Shown here: positions 42,860 to 51,788 of the stretch, one piece after another
How the letters are laid out: every line of letters begins with the position of its first letter
Position numbering within the stretch: position 1 is the stretch's first letter
DNA from: Flagellimonas eckloniae
Lineage (GTDB): Bacteria; Bacteroidota; Bacteroidia; Flavobacteriales; Flavobacteriaceae
Assembly: GCF_001413955.1 (NCBI RefSeq)
Contig: NZ_LCTZ01000002.1
Span: 930,001-994,000, forward strand
Direction of reading: 5' to 3'
Length of the DNA stretch: 64,000 bases
Translations under genes and position numbers: made by a program
The notes under the pieces: generated by a model
What the model saw: only the letters and a program-made list of their open reading frames with translations
Databases searched by the model: none
Told to the model about the DNA's origin: nothing

Positions 42860-43996
42860 CTATCCTGCAAAACCATAATTAGGGGTGAAGTTTAGTTTTA
42901 CCTTTTGACCATCTTTAGAAATAGATTCATATATCGCCTCCACAATCATCATATCCCGTTTTCCCATTTCACCAGGAACAAGATTGATTGTATTAAGCAG
43001 AATATGCTTAGCAAAATCATCCATTTGTAATTTTTGTTGACTTTCTTGGGGAAAATTTAATTCGCCTTGGGAAGTCCTTCCTGCTAACGGAATATAAGTG
43101 CTGGCGGGGTCCAGTTCAAACCAACCTCTTTCACAGGAAGCAAAAAGTCTGTTGGCCCTTACATTGTGTGAAGTCATAATGTTTCCAACGGCTCCGCTTT
43201 CAAATTCAAATTGGGCGGTAATTGTTTCATCCGTATCTTTAAAATAGCCCGGTCTAGTACTATACTCTTGGGCTGCAACAGAAATTGGGTTTTCACCTGT
43301 TCCATAAATAACGCTTTGGATTGCATAAACCCCCATATTCATCAAAGCCCCGCCTCCAGATAATTTTTTGTTCAACCGCCATTGGTCAGGGTCGGACATA
43401 GAGCGGTACCCTGCATCTGCAGAAATATAGTTTATGGAACCAAAAGCTTTTTCTTTTACCAATCGCTTTACTTCTTGCGTATATGGTTCTGAATGCAATC
43501 GATATCCAATCCCCAGTTTGACGTTGTTTTCCTCACACGCCTGAATTATGGCATCGCATTCCTCCACGTTTATGGCCATTGGTTTTTCGCAAATAACATG
43601 TTTTCCCGCCTTCGCTGCCCGAATGGAAAAATCAGCATGCATGCTATTTGGAAGTACCACATAAACAATGTCGATTGCCTTGTTGTCTGCTATATCATCA
43701 AAATTATCATAGTTATAGATGTTTTCCTTTGGGATATTGTACTTACTGGTCCATACCTGTTCTTTTTCTGGAGTACCGGTCACAATTCCTGCCAAATAGC
43801 AATGCTCCGTATCAAGCAAGGCAGGAGCCAATTGATAGGTGCTATAACTACCAAGACCTACCAACGCAATACCTAATTTCTTTTTATTTTGATTCGTTCC
43901 CATTGCACAGGCCATTGGTACAGCCGTCATTAATGTAAACCCTCCCATTCCTTTGACCAATGTGGAATTAAAATCTCTTCGCGACAGTTTTTTCAT
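42860..43996 (-). CDS. Tat-exported Gfo/Idh/MocA-family oxidoreductase
   Basis: A 378-residue NAD(P)-dependent sugar-type oxidoreductase. ATG 43996 gives MKKLSRRDFNSTLVKGMGGF, a twin-arginine signal (SRRDF) followed by a hydrophobic stretch, so the folded cofactor-loaded enzyme is exported. Rossmann domain: LGIALVGLGSYSTYQLAPAL; the family motif KHVICEKPMAINVEECDAI carries the EKP lysine; YRLHSEPYTQEVKRLV and LSGGGALMNMGVYAIQS follow (the substrate-site residues). Substrate unknown. In-frame codons upstream to 44095 include no better start. Confidence 0.88.
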   Translation of the reverse strand: MKKLSRRDFNSTLVKGMGGFTLMTAVPMACAMGTNQNKKKLGIALVGLGSYSTYQLAPALLDTEHCYLAGIVTGTPEKEQVWTSKYNIPKENIYNYDNFDDIADNKAIDIVYVVLPNSMHADFSIRAAKAGKHVICEKPMAINVEECDAIIQACEENNVKLGIGYRLHSEPYTQEVKRLVKEKAFGSINYISADAGYRSMSDPDQWRLNKKLSGGGALMNMGVYAIQSVIYGTGENPISVAAQEYSTRPGYFKDTDETITAQFEFESGAVGNIMTSHNVRANRLFASCERGWFELDPASTYIPLAGRTSQGELNFPQESQQKLQMDDFAKHILLNTINLVPGEMGKRDMMIVEAIYESISKDGQKVKLNFTPNYGFAG

Positions 43997-44135
43997 GACT
44001 AAATCTTTTTGGTATTCCTTAAATTTATAAATAAAATATTCGAAACCAATTGATTGTAATGCATTTGCAATCCTTTGAACGAAACATAATATCAATTAAA
44101 AATCTTTATTTTAGGACCAAGTTAATTTAGAACGT

Positions 44136-44714
44136 ATGAAAAATAGTATAGCACTCTGCTTTTTAGCATTGTTTAATTTGCAATCTTGCACCTCTCAAGA
44201 AGTACCCACTAAAGAATGGCAAATAAAAACAGCCTTAATGGCCGTCCCAGATGATTACAAGGATGGTGCAAAGGTTTATGGCTATACTCCTACTGGCGAA
44301 TTTACTACCCTACAGGAAGGTACAAACGAATACATTGCTTTGGCTGATGACCCAACAAATGAAAATTTTTCAACAGCAGCCTACCACGAAACTTTAGACC
44401 CTTTTATGGCTAGGGGAAGGGAGTTAAAAGCCCAAGGAAAGAATTCGGAGGAAATTTTTGATATTCGTGAGGAAGAAATTAAATCGGGTACGCTAAAAAT
44501 GCCGGATAAGGCCACATTGTGTGTATTCACTGGGAAGGTAAATCCTGAGACCCAAGAAATCGAAAATCCGCATGTCCGCTACGTTTTTTACATTCCGTTT
44601 GCTACCGGAAAATCTACTGGACTGTCAACCACGCCAACACCTCCTGGCCACGCATGGCTTATGAATCCTGGAACGCATAGGGCACATATTATGATTACCC
44701 CTCCCAAGAAATAA
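44136..44714 (+). CDS. Hypothetical lipoprotein, 192 residues
   Basis: Signal sequence KNSIALCFLALFNLQSCTSQ with a lipobox cysteine (LQSC). The mature domain has a conserved-looking core: LMAVPDDYKDGAKVYGYTPT, NPHVRYVFYIPFATGKSTGL and TPPGHAWLMNPGTHRAHIM with several His residues near the C-terminus. I do not recognise a named family. It is followed after 12 bases by a GDSL hydrolase gene and then by a PD40 protein, suggesting a three-gene exported unit on the plus strand. Confidence 0.72.
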   Translation: MKNSIALCFLALFNLQSCTSQEVPTKEWQIKTALMAVPDDYKDGAKVYGYTPTGEFTTLQEGTNEYIALADDPTNENFSTAAYHETLDPFMARGRELKAQGKNSEEIFDIREEEIKSGTLKMPDKATLCVFTGKVNPETQEIENPHVRYVFYIPFATGKSTGLSTTPTPPGHAWLMNPGTHRAHIMITPPKK

Positions 44715-44726
44715 TATTTAGTAGTA

Positions 44727-45410
44727 GTGTTTAAAATCAAAATAGGATTGTTGGCAATATTTTCTTTTTTCAATTTTCTAAAAAAAGCACAAGCCCAAGA
44801 CTGGGCCAATCTTGGAAAGTATAAAGAAGCTAACGCTCAACTGGAGAACATTCCAAGGGATGCGAACAGTGTTGTTTTCATGGGTAATTCCATTACTGAG
44901 TTTTGGAGCAACTATAATCCATCTTTTTTTAGTGATAATCCATACATTAATAGAGGTATAAGCGGACAAACCACACCGCAAATGTTACTAAGGTTTCGTC
45001 AAGATGTGATTGATTTGAACCCAAGTACTGTTGTCATCTTAGCTGGAACAAATGATATAGCAGGAAATACGGGTTATATGACTTTGGAGCAAATCAGGGA
45101 CAATATACTTTCTATGGTAGAATTAGCTGAGGCCAATGGTATATGTCCTATAATTTCCTCAGTACTACCAGCCTATAAGTACCCATGGCGTCCAGGAAAA
45201 CAACCCAATATTTTAATTCCAAAATTGAACGAGATGCTTAAAAAAGTAGCGGTAGATAAGGGGGTTGTTTATCTTGATTATTTTTCCGCAATGGCGGATG
45301 ACAAAAATGGATTGCCAAAAGAGTTGGCAGAAGATGGAGTACACCCTACAAAGAAAGGATATGAAATCATGGAAGTCTTGGTGAAAAAAGCAATAAATAG
45401 TAAGAGATGA
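44727..45410 (+). CDS. SGNH/GDSL-family hydrolase (exported)
   Basis: A 227-residue hydrolase with GTG start 44727 and an N-terminal signal (FKIKIGLLAIFSFFNFLKKA, then QAQDWANL). All blocks are present: nucleophile block VVFMGNSITEFWSNY, the glycine of INRGISGQTTPQML, the asparagine of VILAGTNDIAGNTG, and the D-H pair in ELAEDGVHPTKKGYEIM. It probably deacetylates or de-esterifies sugars or lipids in the periplasm. Its TGA shares bases with the ATG of the next gene (ATGA overlap). Confidence 0.9.
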   Translation: MFKIKIGLLAIFSFFNFLKKAQAQDWANLGKYKEANAQLENIPRDANSVVFMGNSITEFWSNYNPSFFSDNPYINRGISGQTTPQMLLRFRQDVIDLNPSTVVILAGTNDIAGNTGYMTLEQIRDNILSMVELAEANGICPIISSVLPAYKYPWRPGKQPNILIPKLNEMLKKVAVDKGVVYLDYFSAMADDKNGLPKELAEDGVHPTKKGYEIMEVLVKKAINSKR

Positions 45411-46348
45411 GAAAAATTATAATTCTATCGCTATGCTGTATTTCCTCAGTCTTTAGCCAAAAAATGGTAAAGGTAGAACCAGCTCTACAAATTTTAAAGA
45501 ATTTTGATAAGGTAAGAGACTTTACAATGAACACCCTTGGCACTGAAGCTTATTTTACCATACAATCTGCCGATGAAGCCATATCAGTTATATGTAAATC
45601 CCATAAAGAAGATGGGGAATGGCTTAAACCAACGATCACCTCTTTTTCTGGAAAGCATAAGGACCTGGAGCCATTTTTGTCTCCAAATAATTTGCGATTG
45701 TACTTTGTATCTACAAGAGCGTTAAATGACTCCATTTCAGAACCTAAGGATTTCGATATTTGGTATGTTGAAAGAGTAACCCCAACTGCTAATTGGTCAG
45801 AACCCATTAATCTGGGCGTACCCGTAAATACAGAACATAATGAGTTTTATCCTGCTATAGCCAAAAATGGTAATCTCTATTTTACCAGTGACCGTCCCGA
45901 TTCAAAAGGTAGGGATGATATTTTCTTTAGCGCCTATGAGAATGGCATATATGCCCCTGCAATTTCATTAGATGAAAGCATAAATTCTGAGGGGTTCGAA
46001 TACAATGCCTATATCTCTACCGATGAAAGCTATCTTTTATTTGGTGGATATAACCGTAAAGATGGACAAGGTAGTGGTGATATATATATCAGTTTTAAAA
46101 ACTCTGAAGGGAATTGGTCAAAGGCTACTCCCCTGCCTCAATCCATCAACTCAAAATCTATGGACTATTGTCCATTTGTAGATGAAAAGAATAACATTCT
46201 ATATTTCACGAGTAGAAGAACTTCAAACCCTGAAAAGGGAATCAAATCAATTTCTGCTTTAAAAGAATTTCTAAACTCTTATGAAAATGGGAATAGTAGG
46301 CTCTACAAAGCAAGTTTTAATCTTAACGCGATAGCAACTAAAAAATAG
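45407..46348 (+). CDS. Exported PD40/WD40-like beta-propeller protein
   Basis: A 313-residue protein with signal peptide MRKIIILSLCCISSVFSQ. The rest contains repeats of the PD40 type, seen as DLEPFLSPNNLRLYFVSTRA, EFYPAIAKNGNLYFTSDRPD, EYNAYISTDESYLLFGGYNR and DYCPFVDEKNNILYFTSRRT, each with the P-x-x-S/N-x-D/G-x-x-L/I-x-F-x-S pattern and spaced about 50 residues apart. It should form a propeller in the periplasm or on the outer membrane. Coupled to the GDSL hydrolase by overlapping codons; role unknown. The 254 bases to the next gene hold only the promoter noted below. Confidence 0.85.
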   Translation: MRKIIILSLCCISSVFSQKMVKVEPALQILKNFDKVRDFTMNTLGTEAYFTIQSADEAISVICKSHKEDGEWLKPTITSFSGKHKDLEPFLSPNNLRLYFVSTRALNDSISEPKDFDIWYVERVTPTANWSEPINLGVPVNTEHNEFYPAIAKNGNLYFTSDRPDSKGRDDIFFSAYENGIYAPAISLDESINSEGFEYNAYISTDESYLLFGGYNRKDGQGSGDIYISFKNSEGNWSKATPLPQSINSKSMDYCPFVDEKNNILYFTSRRTSNPEKGIKSISALKEFLNSYENGNSRLYKASFNLNAIATKK

Positions 46349-46555
46349 GAACCCCATTTTATCCATTATTTCATTTTTAGACCAATTAAACAATTAGTCA
46401 TACCATTTATACATCTCTATAAAACGTATAACATAGTTTTCTAATTTTGAGAGGTTTATAAATTATCAAAAGTAAATGGTTACAGCTGCTATCTTTTTGG
46501 AAAAAATGCATCCTATGCTATAAATTGGCAGAACCCTTTATGAAGGATTGGTTTA

Positions 46556-46582
46556 TTGCAAATCCATCATTTTATATCTTTG
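46556..46582 (+). promoter_or_regulatory. Candidate promoter (TTG-N16-TATCTTTG) of the TolB-like/TPR gene
   Basis: TTG at 46556-46558 and TATCTTTG at 46575-46582, 16 bases apart, one short of the usual 17-23. The start codon at 46603 is 20 bases further. The surrounding AT-rich region 46349-46555 shows no other element. Confidence 0.5.
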
Positions 46583-46602
46583 TCACTTAAAATTGATTTT
46601 GT

Positions 46603-48384
46603 TTGGAATTAATTGATAATAAGGAGATTACAATTGCCGTATTACCATTTCAACTTATTGGTGAAATAGGTGATCTCAATCCCATAATCTATGGGTTCAC
46701 GGAAGATCTTATAATTAACTTCTCAAAATTTGTTGGGCTATCGGTAATATCCCAATACTCTACCCAGAATATAACAGACCCTTCAGATGATGCCGTAGTG
46801 TCTCTTTTAGGAACGGATTATATCATAACAGGCAGCTTTCGTTCAAAAGGCAATCAATATCGGATTGGAATTCAACTTATAAGAACAAGAGACAACACAG
46901 TTGTTTTTGCAGGCAACCATGATGAATCTTTAGAATCCATATTAAATACACAAGATGTTATTACGCAGCAAATTGTAAGTGTTCTGCAACAACAAATAGA
47001 CCATGATTTACTTTCATATTCCTATAAAAAAGAATCTGTTGAGCTTGCTGCTTATGAAAACTGGTTGTTAGGTATGAACTTGCTAAAAAAGGGTACGGTT
47101 GAAAGTGATTTTGCGGCAAGAAAACATTTTGAGGCGGCTTTAGAGATAGATTCCCATTTTGCGCGAGCGTACACAGGGATATCACTTACGTATTTTAATG
47201 AGTGGAGTTGTCAACTTTGGGATAGATGGGATGTCAGTCAAAAAGGAGCACATGAGTACGCCCTAAAGGCAATTGATCTTGATGAAAACGATTATGTTTC
47301 ATTGGCTGTCTTGGGTAGAACATTTCTTTACTTAGGTGATTACCACAAGTCGGAACATTATTTTAGGAAATCCTTTAGGATGAATCCAAATGATGCCGAC
47401 AACCTAGTCCTCATTGCTTTTTATTTGGTTTATTTAGGATATGCAGAAGAAGCAGAACAGCTATATCTTAAAGCCAAAAACTTGAATCCTTTGCATCCTG
47501 ACGCATATTTTCCACAAGCTTCTTTTATCTATTTTGAATTGGGAGATTATGAAAAATCTATACTATTTGGTGAAAAAGTATCCAATCCGTCTATTTGGAC
47601 AGATTTCCCCGCATTTTTAGCCGCTGCATATTACCATCTCTCTGAGTTTGATAAAATGCAGGAGTACTTCACACAATATCTCAGCCTGTTTCAAAAGAAT
47701 ATCAACAATGGAATAGAGCCTTCTGTCAAGAAAGCTATTGATTGGCAAAAAATCGTAAATCCATATAAAACCAAAACCAACCTAGAACCTTTTTGGGAGT
47801 TCATAACAACGGAAAAAGTTACAGTTGTAGCCAATAATCCTTCAAAACCTAAATCTGATTCCAGAGGAAGCTTTGCTATCAACGGTGAATTTTGGGAACT
47901 TAACTATTTAGGGCAATCTGCTATCCTAAAAGATTCAAAAGGACTTCATGATATTGCAAAACTATTGGGACAACCAGAAAAGCAGTTCCATTGCTCCGAA
48001 CTTATGGGTACCGTATTGGATAGTGATGGTTCTCCGGTTGTCGATAACCAGGCATTGAATGATTACAAAAAAAGAATACGTACCCTTCAATCTGAAATTA
48101 GTGAAGCTGAAGAAATGAACGATTTCATAAAGGCTGATGAATTAAGAGAAGAATATGAAGACTTAATGGACCATTTGTCCAAGGTGACAGGAATGGCTGG
48201 AAAAACCAGAAAAGTTGGATCATCTCTTGAAAAAGCAAGGTCGGCAGTTACGTGGCGTATCAGGAATTCAATAAAAAAAGTTGAAAACGTCCACCCTCAA
48301 TTAGCCAAACATTTATCAAACACCATTAAAACTGGCACTTTTTGTTGTTATACTCCAGATACTGTGCATGAATGGATCATTTAA
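46603..48384 (+). CDS. TolB-like/TPR protein with C-terminal conserved domain known from cyclase- and ATPase-type proteins
   Basis: A 593-residue protein with a TTG start at 46603 (in-frame stop at 46594, no earlier start). Residues about 11-125 match the TolB/FlgO-like segment found after the cyclase domain in many adenylate cyclases (ITIAVLPFQLIGEIGDLNPI, GFTEDLIINFSKFVGLSVIS, LLGTDYIITGSFRSKGNQYR). Residues 150-370 are TPRs (AARKHFEAALEIDSHFARAY, SEHYFRKSFRMNPNDADNLV). From about 421 a distinct domain begins GSFAINGEFWELNYLGQSAI, includes KDSKGLHDIAKLL and a coiled-coil (KKRIRTLQSEISEAEEMNDF), and ends with VTWRIRNSIKKVENVHPQLA then KTGTFCCYTPD. No cyclase, kinase or DNA-binding domain is visible. 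It appears to stand alone. Function unknown; a signalling scaffold is likely. Confidence 0.87.
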   Translation: MELIDNKEITIAVLPFQLIGEIGDLNPIIYGFTEDLIINFSKFVGLSVISQYSTQNITDPSDDAVVSLLGTDYIITGSFRSKGNQYRIGIQLIRTRDNTVVFAGNHDESLESILNTQDVITQQIVSVLQQQIDHDLLSYSYKKESVELAAYENWLLGMNLLKKGTVESDFAARKHFEAALEIDSHFARAYTGISLTYFNEWSCQLWDRWDVSQKGAHEYALKAIDLDENDYVSLAVLGRTFLYLGDYHKSEHYFRKSFRMNPNDADNLVLIAFYLVYLGYAEEAEQLYLKAKNLNPLHPDAYFPQASFIYFELGDYEKSILFGEKVSNPSIWTDFPAFLAAAYYHLSEFDKMQEYFTQYLSLFQKNINNGIEPSVKKAIDWQKIVNPYKTKTNLEPFWEFITTEKVTVVANNPSKPKSDSRGSFAINGEFWELNYLGQSAILKDSKGLHDIAKLLGQPEKQFHCSELMGTVLDSDGSPVVDNQALNDYKKRIRTLQSEISEAEEMNDFIKADELREEYEDLMDHLSKVTGMAGKTRKVGSSLEKARSAVTWRIRNSIKKVENVHPQLAKHLSNTIKTGTFCCYTPDTVHEWII

Positions 48385-48457
48385 GACGCTTACTGTATAA
48401 ACTTACATTGTGAGGCAAAAACTTTTGCCAGTATAGTAAACACTTTAAAACAAAAAA

Positions 48458-49231
48458 ATGGAATCTATTTTACAAAACTTACCCAATCCGTGGGAAGTAT
48501 TGATTGACCCTATCTCATTGATTATATTGGGCATGTATGGAATTTTAATGCTATGGGAAGCTATTTTTCCTGCTAGAAAACTTCCTAAAATGAAGTTTTG
48601 GAAATTAAGGGGGCTTACCTCCTTTGCCGTATTCTTCTATTTATCAACCTATTTTCCACTTATTTGGGATACCTACCTGGTGGAATATCAAGTTTTTGAT
48701 TTGACCTCATTAGGGGCCGGATGGGGCGCTTTTGCTGGCATTATGATTTATGAACTTGGACTTTATATCTGGCATCGTAGCATGCACAAAAATGACAAGC
48801 TATGGAAAGTATTCCATCAAATGCACCATAGCGCAGAGCGAATGGACAGCTATGGGGCGTTTTATTTTAGTCCAATGGATATGATTGGCTTTACATTTTT
48901 GGGAAGCCTGTGTTTGGTTGTAATAGCTGGGTTTACTGCTGAGGCTGCTACCCTATTTATTTTAATCACCACATTTTTGGCCATTTTTCAACATAGCAAC
49001 ATCAGGACTCCGGCTTGGTTGGGTTATATCATTCAAAGACCCGAAGCGCATACCGTTCATCATGCAAAGGGAATACATGCCTATAATTATTCGGATATTC
49101 CCTTATTCGACATCATCTTCGGAACCTTTAAAAATCCGAAGGGCTATGAGAATGAAACCGGTTTTTATCATGGAGCTTCTACCAAAATATGGGATATGTT
49201 AACTTTCAAAGATGTTTCTAAGGAATCATAG
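48458..49231 (+). CDS. Sterol desaturase / fatty acid hydroxylase family protein (copy B)
   Basis: A 257-residue membrane enzyme. Histidine clusters: LYIWHRSMHKNDKLWKVFHQ with MHHSAERMDSYG (HRSMH, HQMHH) near 107-127 and EAHTVHHAKGIHAYNYSD near 197-214. The extra H and the YNYSDIPLFD motif fit the fatty acid hydroxylase superfamily. It differs in size and sequence from the copy at 14193-15149. Substrate unknown. It lies 73 bases after the TolB-like gene; the next gene starts 15 bases later. Confidence 0.88.
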   Translation: MESILQNLPNPWEVLIDPISLIILGMYGILMLWEAIFPARKLPKMKFWKLRGLTSFAVFFYLSTYFPLIWDTYLVEYQVFDLTSLGAGWGAFAGIMIYELGLYIWHRSMHKNDKLWKVFHQMHHSAERMDSYGAFYFSPMDMIGFTFLGSLCLVVIAGFTAEAATLFILITTFLAIFQHSNIRTPAWLGYIIQRPEAHTVHHAKGIHAYNYSDIPLFDIIFGTFKNPKGYENETGFYHGASTKIWDMLTFKDVSKES

Positions 49232-49246
49232 AATTAAAAAATTATA

Positions 49247-50179
49247 ATGAAAAAGAAAAAAAACCCAAAGTTAGCCTTGACTCTTTTGCTATGCATGGCA
49301 CTTGCTTGTTCCAAGACTGATGAAGGAATGCCTCCGGAAGAACCAGAATCCAACCCGGAAGTGGCTTTCCTTCCGGTTGTGGTCCACATAATCCATAATG
49401 GTGAAGCCGTTGGAGAAGGTCCTAACCTTTCAGAAAAAAGAATTCTACGTCAAATAGAAATACTGAATGAAGATTTTAGGAGGAAGGAAGGGACTAGGGG
49501 TTTTAACAATCATCCAGAAAGTGCCGACTCTATGATTGAATTTGTGCTGGCCAAACAAACCGTTGATGGTAAGTCCTCAAACGGGATCAATAGAATAGAT
49601 GCCACAACGGTTACCGTTCCAGATATGGGGTATAGCCAAACCCACTACGCACAATACGACTACTGGCCACCGGACCAATACATTAATATCTGGGTAACGC
49701 CACTTCCGGAAGAGGTGATGTGCCTTAGCTTAGGTATTTCTTCCGGCCCCAATACAGATCTTCCAGGTAATGATCTATTGGCAGTACCCGGTCCGAATGA
49801 CGCTGAAGGAATGTTAATCAATTGGATGCACTTTGGAGAATCCGAAATTGCCTGCCATGCAAGGTACGGGAGAACGGTAACCCATGAAATGGGACATTAC
49901 TTAGGACTTTTGCACCCTTGGGCAGGTAATAACTGTGAATTCAATGATTTTTGTGACGACACACCAGCTGTGGACAGGGTTGTTCATGGTGACACCTCAT
50001 TTATGGGCTGCCAAGGGGAAATGGTTATGATAGAAAACTATATGAACTGGAGCGAAGATGATGTGATGAACGTTTTTACCAAAGACCAAATAGCTAGAAT
50101 GCATTATGTGCTTGAAAATGACCCTGGACGCAATTCTCTTTTAACAAGTAAGGGGTTACAACCGCCACAAAATCTATAG
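49247..50179 (+). CDS. M43 (pappalysin-like) zinc metalloprotease, lipoprotein
   Basis: A 310-residue lipoprotein (LALTLLLCMALACSKTDEG) of the MEROPS M43 family. The zinc motif GRTVTHEMGHYLGLLHPWAG (HExxHxxGxxH, about 213-223) and the Met-turn ENYMNWSEDDVMNVFTKDQ are clear. The pattern of paired cysteines around NNCEFNDFCDDTPAV and MGCQGEM also fits. ILNEDFRRKEGTRGF is the substrate-groove strand typical of the group. Likely a surface or periplasmic protease; no T9SS C-terminal domain is present. Confidence 0.93.
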   Translation: MKKKKNPKLALTLLLCMALACSKTDEGMPPEEPESNPEVAFLPVVVHIIHNGEAVGEGPNLSEKRILRQIEILNEDFRRKEGTRGFNNHPESADSMIEFVLAKQTVDGKSSNGINRIDATTVTVPDMGYSQTHYAQYDYWPPDQYINIWVTPLPEEVMCLSLGISSGPNTDLPGNDLLAVPGPNDAEGMLINWMHFGESEIACHARYGRTVTHEMGHYLGLLHPWAGNNCEFNDFCDDTPAVDRVVHGDTSFMGCQGEMVMIENYMNWSEDDVMNVFTKDQIARMHYVLENDPGRNSLLTSKGLQPPQNL

Positions 50180-50182
50180 TAT

Positions 50183-50635
50183 ATGTCCTGTGCTTATCCA
50201 AATTTTAATCGAACTAGGAATATAACCAATCACTCCCAATTAAATGATGGGGAGTTTAAAGAGTTATTTAAAACCACAGCCCTTTCTCCCCAACTTTTTA
50301 CCCATGAGGCCCACTTACGTTTGGCATGGATACATATTAATTTATATGAAGAGGAAGTGGCAATTGAAATAATCTGTAAACAGATTAAAGATTTTGACGA
50401 AATCCATGGAGCAGGAGATAAATTTCATCATAGCATTACAGTATCTTCAATAAAAATAATGCGTCATTATATCTTAAAGTCAAAATCAAACCGTTTTGAA
50501 GACTTTCTTCTTGAATTTCCAAGGCTACTAACTTCATTTAAGGAATTGCTGTTGAAACATTATAGCTCGAATCTCATTTTTTCCAAAAAAGCCAAAACTG
50601 GTTTTGTACCGCCAGATTTACTCCCCTTCGGTTAA
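50183..50635 (+). CDS. Conserved hypothetical protein, 150 residues
   Basis: A soluble helical protein with LNDGEFKELFKTTALSPQLF, FTHEAHLRLAWIHINLYEEE and GAGDKFHHSITVSSIKIMRH. The pattern of H-x2-HLRLAW and FHHSIT recurs in a bacterial family of unknown function. Histidines and glutamates could bind a metal. It starts 3 bases after the M43 protease stop, so the two are probably transcribed together, and the glycosyltransferase gene follows 40 bases later. Confidence 0.78.
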   Translation: MSCAYPNFNRTRNITNHSQLNDGEFKELFKTTALSPQLFTHEAHLRLAWIHINLYEEEVAIEIICKQIKDFDEIHGAGDKFHHSITVSSIKIMRHYILKSKSNRFEDFLLEFPRLLTSFKELLLKHYSSNLIFSKKAKTGFVPPDLLPFG

Positions 50636-50675
50636 ACTCAGCCCATAAACTTTCGATTTTATGTAATTTGCAAGC

Positions 50676-51683
50676 ATGCAGATACCTCTTGTTAGTATTC
50701 TTATACCTTTTAAGGATACAGAAATTTTTCTTCGTGAGTGTTTGGATTCGATTCTAAATCAAACCTATAAAAAATGGGAAGTAATTGCTGTTGATGACAA
50801 CTCCAAGGATAAAAGTTTTGAGTTGCTTGCCAAGTATAGCAAAAAAGATAAGAGGATAAAAGTTTTAAAAAGTAATGGGAATGGTATAATCCCTGCTCTT
50901 CGAACTGCCTACATGAACAGTTCTGGAGGTTTTATTACAAGAATGGATTCTGATGACATTATGAAACCAAACCGGCTTCAAATAATGGTGAAATCCTTGT
51001 TACAAGAAGGGAATGGATATATAGCGGTTGGCCAAGTAACCTATTTTTCTGACAAAGGAATTAGCGATGGATATGATAGATATGAAAAATGGCTGAATAG
51101 GTTGACAGCTGCCGGGGAAAACTATTCGGAAATTTATAAAGAATGTGTAATTCCCTCTCCCTGCTGGATGGTTTTTAAGGAAGATTTTGAAACTTGTGGG
51201 GCTTTTAAACCTAATAGATACCCAGAAGATTACGACCTTACTTTTCGATTTTATGAAAAAAGAATGAAAATTATTCCTTGTGATCGGGTTTTGCATCTTT
51301 GGCGGGACTATGACACACGAACCTCCAGAACTCATGAGCACTATGCCCAAAACTATTTTTTGGAAATTAAGTTGCATTATTTTTTAAAGCTTGACCATAA
51401 CACTAAAAAGCCGTTGGTCCTATGGGGAGCTGGATATAAAGGAAAATCCATTGCCAAAGGATTATTAAACAATAGTGTTGACTTTGTTTGGCTATGTGAT
51501 AATCCAAAGAAAATAGGAAAGAAAATTTACGGGAAAGAACTAGTCCATTTTAAGGCTTTGGAAAGGCTGAAAAACCCACAAAGCATCATTACTGTAGCCA
51601 ATGAAAAGGCACAAGTGGAAATAGTGAACTTCTTCTCAAGTATAGCGCAAAAATCCGGTAAGGATTACTTCTTTTTTTGTTAA
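50676..51683 (+). CDS. Family 2 glycosyltransferase with C-terminal Rossmann-like domain
   Basis: A 335-residue protein. Residues 1-220 are GT-A type: VSILIPFKDTEIFLRECLDS, VIAVDDNSKDKSFELLAKYS (first D), GGFITRMDSDDIMKPNRLQI (DxD) and PEDYDLTFRFYEKRMKIIPC (catalytic base region). The last 90 residues start PLVLWGAGYKGKSIAKGLLN and carry a GxGxxG-like nucleotide-binding loop with DFVWLCDNPKKIGKKIYGKE, as seen in nucleotide-sugar or FkbM-adjacent domains. Donor and acceptor unknown. No membrane helix, so cytoplasmic. Confidence 0.88.
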   Translation: MQIPLVSILIPFKDTEIFLRECLDSILNQTYKKWEVIAVDDNSKDKSFELLAKYSKKDKRIKVLKSNGNGIIPALRTAYMNSSGGFITRMDSDDIMKPNRLQIMVKSLLQEGNGYIAVGQVTYFSDKGISDGYDRYEKWLNRLTAAGENYSEIYKECVIPSPCWMVFKEDFETCGAFKPNRYPEDYDLTFRFYEKRMKIIPCDRVLHLWRDYDTRTSRTHEHYAQNYFLEIKLHYFLKLDHNTKKPLVLWGAGYKGKSIAKGLLNNSVDFVWLCDNPKKIGKKIYGKELVHFKALERLKNPQSIITVANEKAQVEIVNFFSSIAQKSGKDYFFFC

Positions 51684-51763
51684 CAGTACCGTTTGGCAAT
51701 TGGTTCAATTAAATTACAAAAGTCTTAACAGTACATATTTCGCATCAAAATTGTTTTAATCCC

Positions 51764-51771
51764 TATATTTG
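51764..51771 (+). promoter_or_regulatory. Candidate -7 element (TATATTTG) for the BatA-like/dihydroorotase-like unit
   Basis: TATATTTG fits TAnnTTTG and lies 18 bases before the ATG at 51789. The nearest TTG (51751) is too close to serve as -33. Confidence 0.45.
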
Positions 51772-51788
51772 TCCAATCTAAGTTGGGA

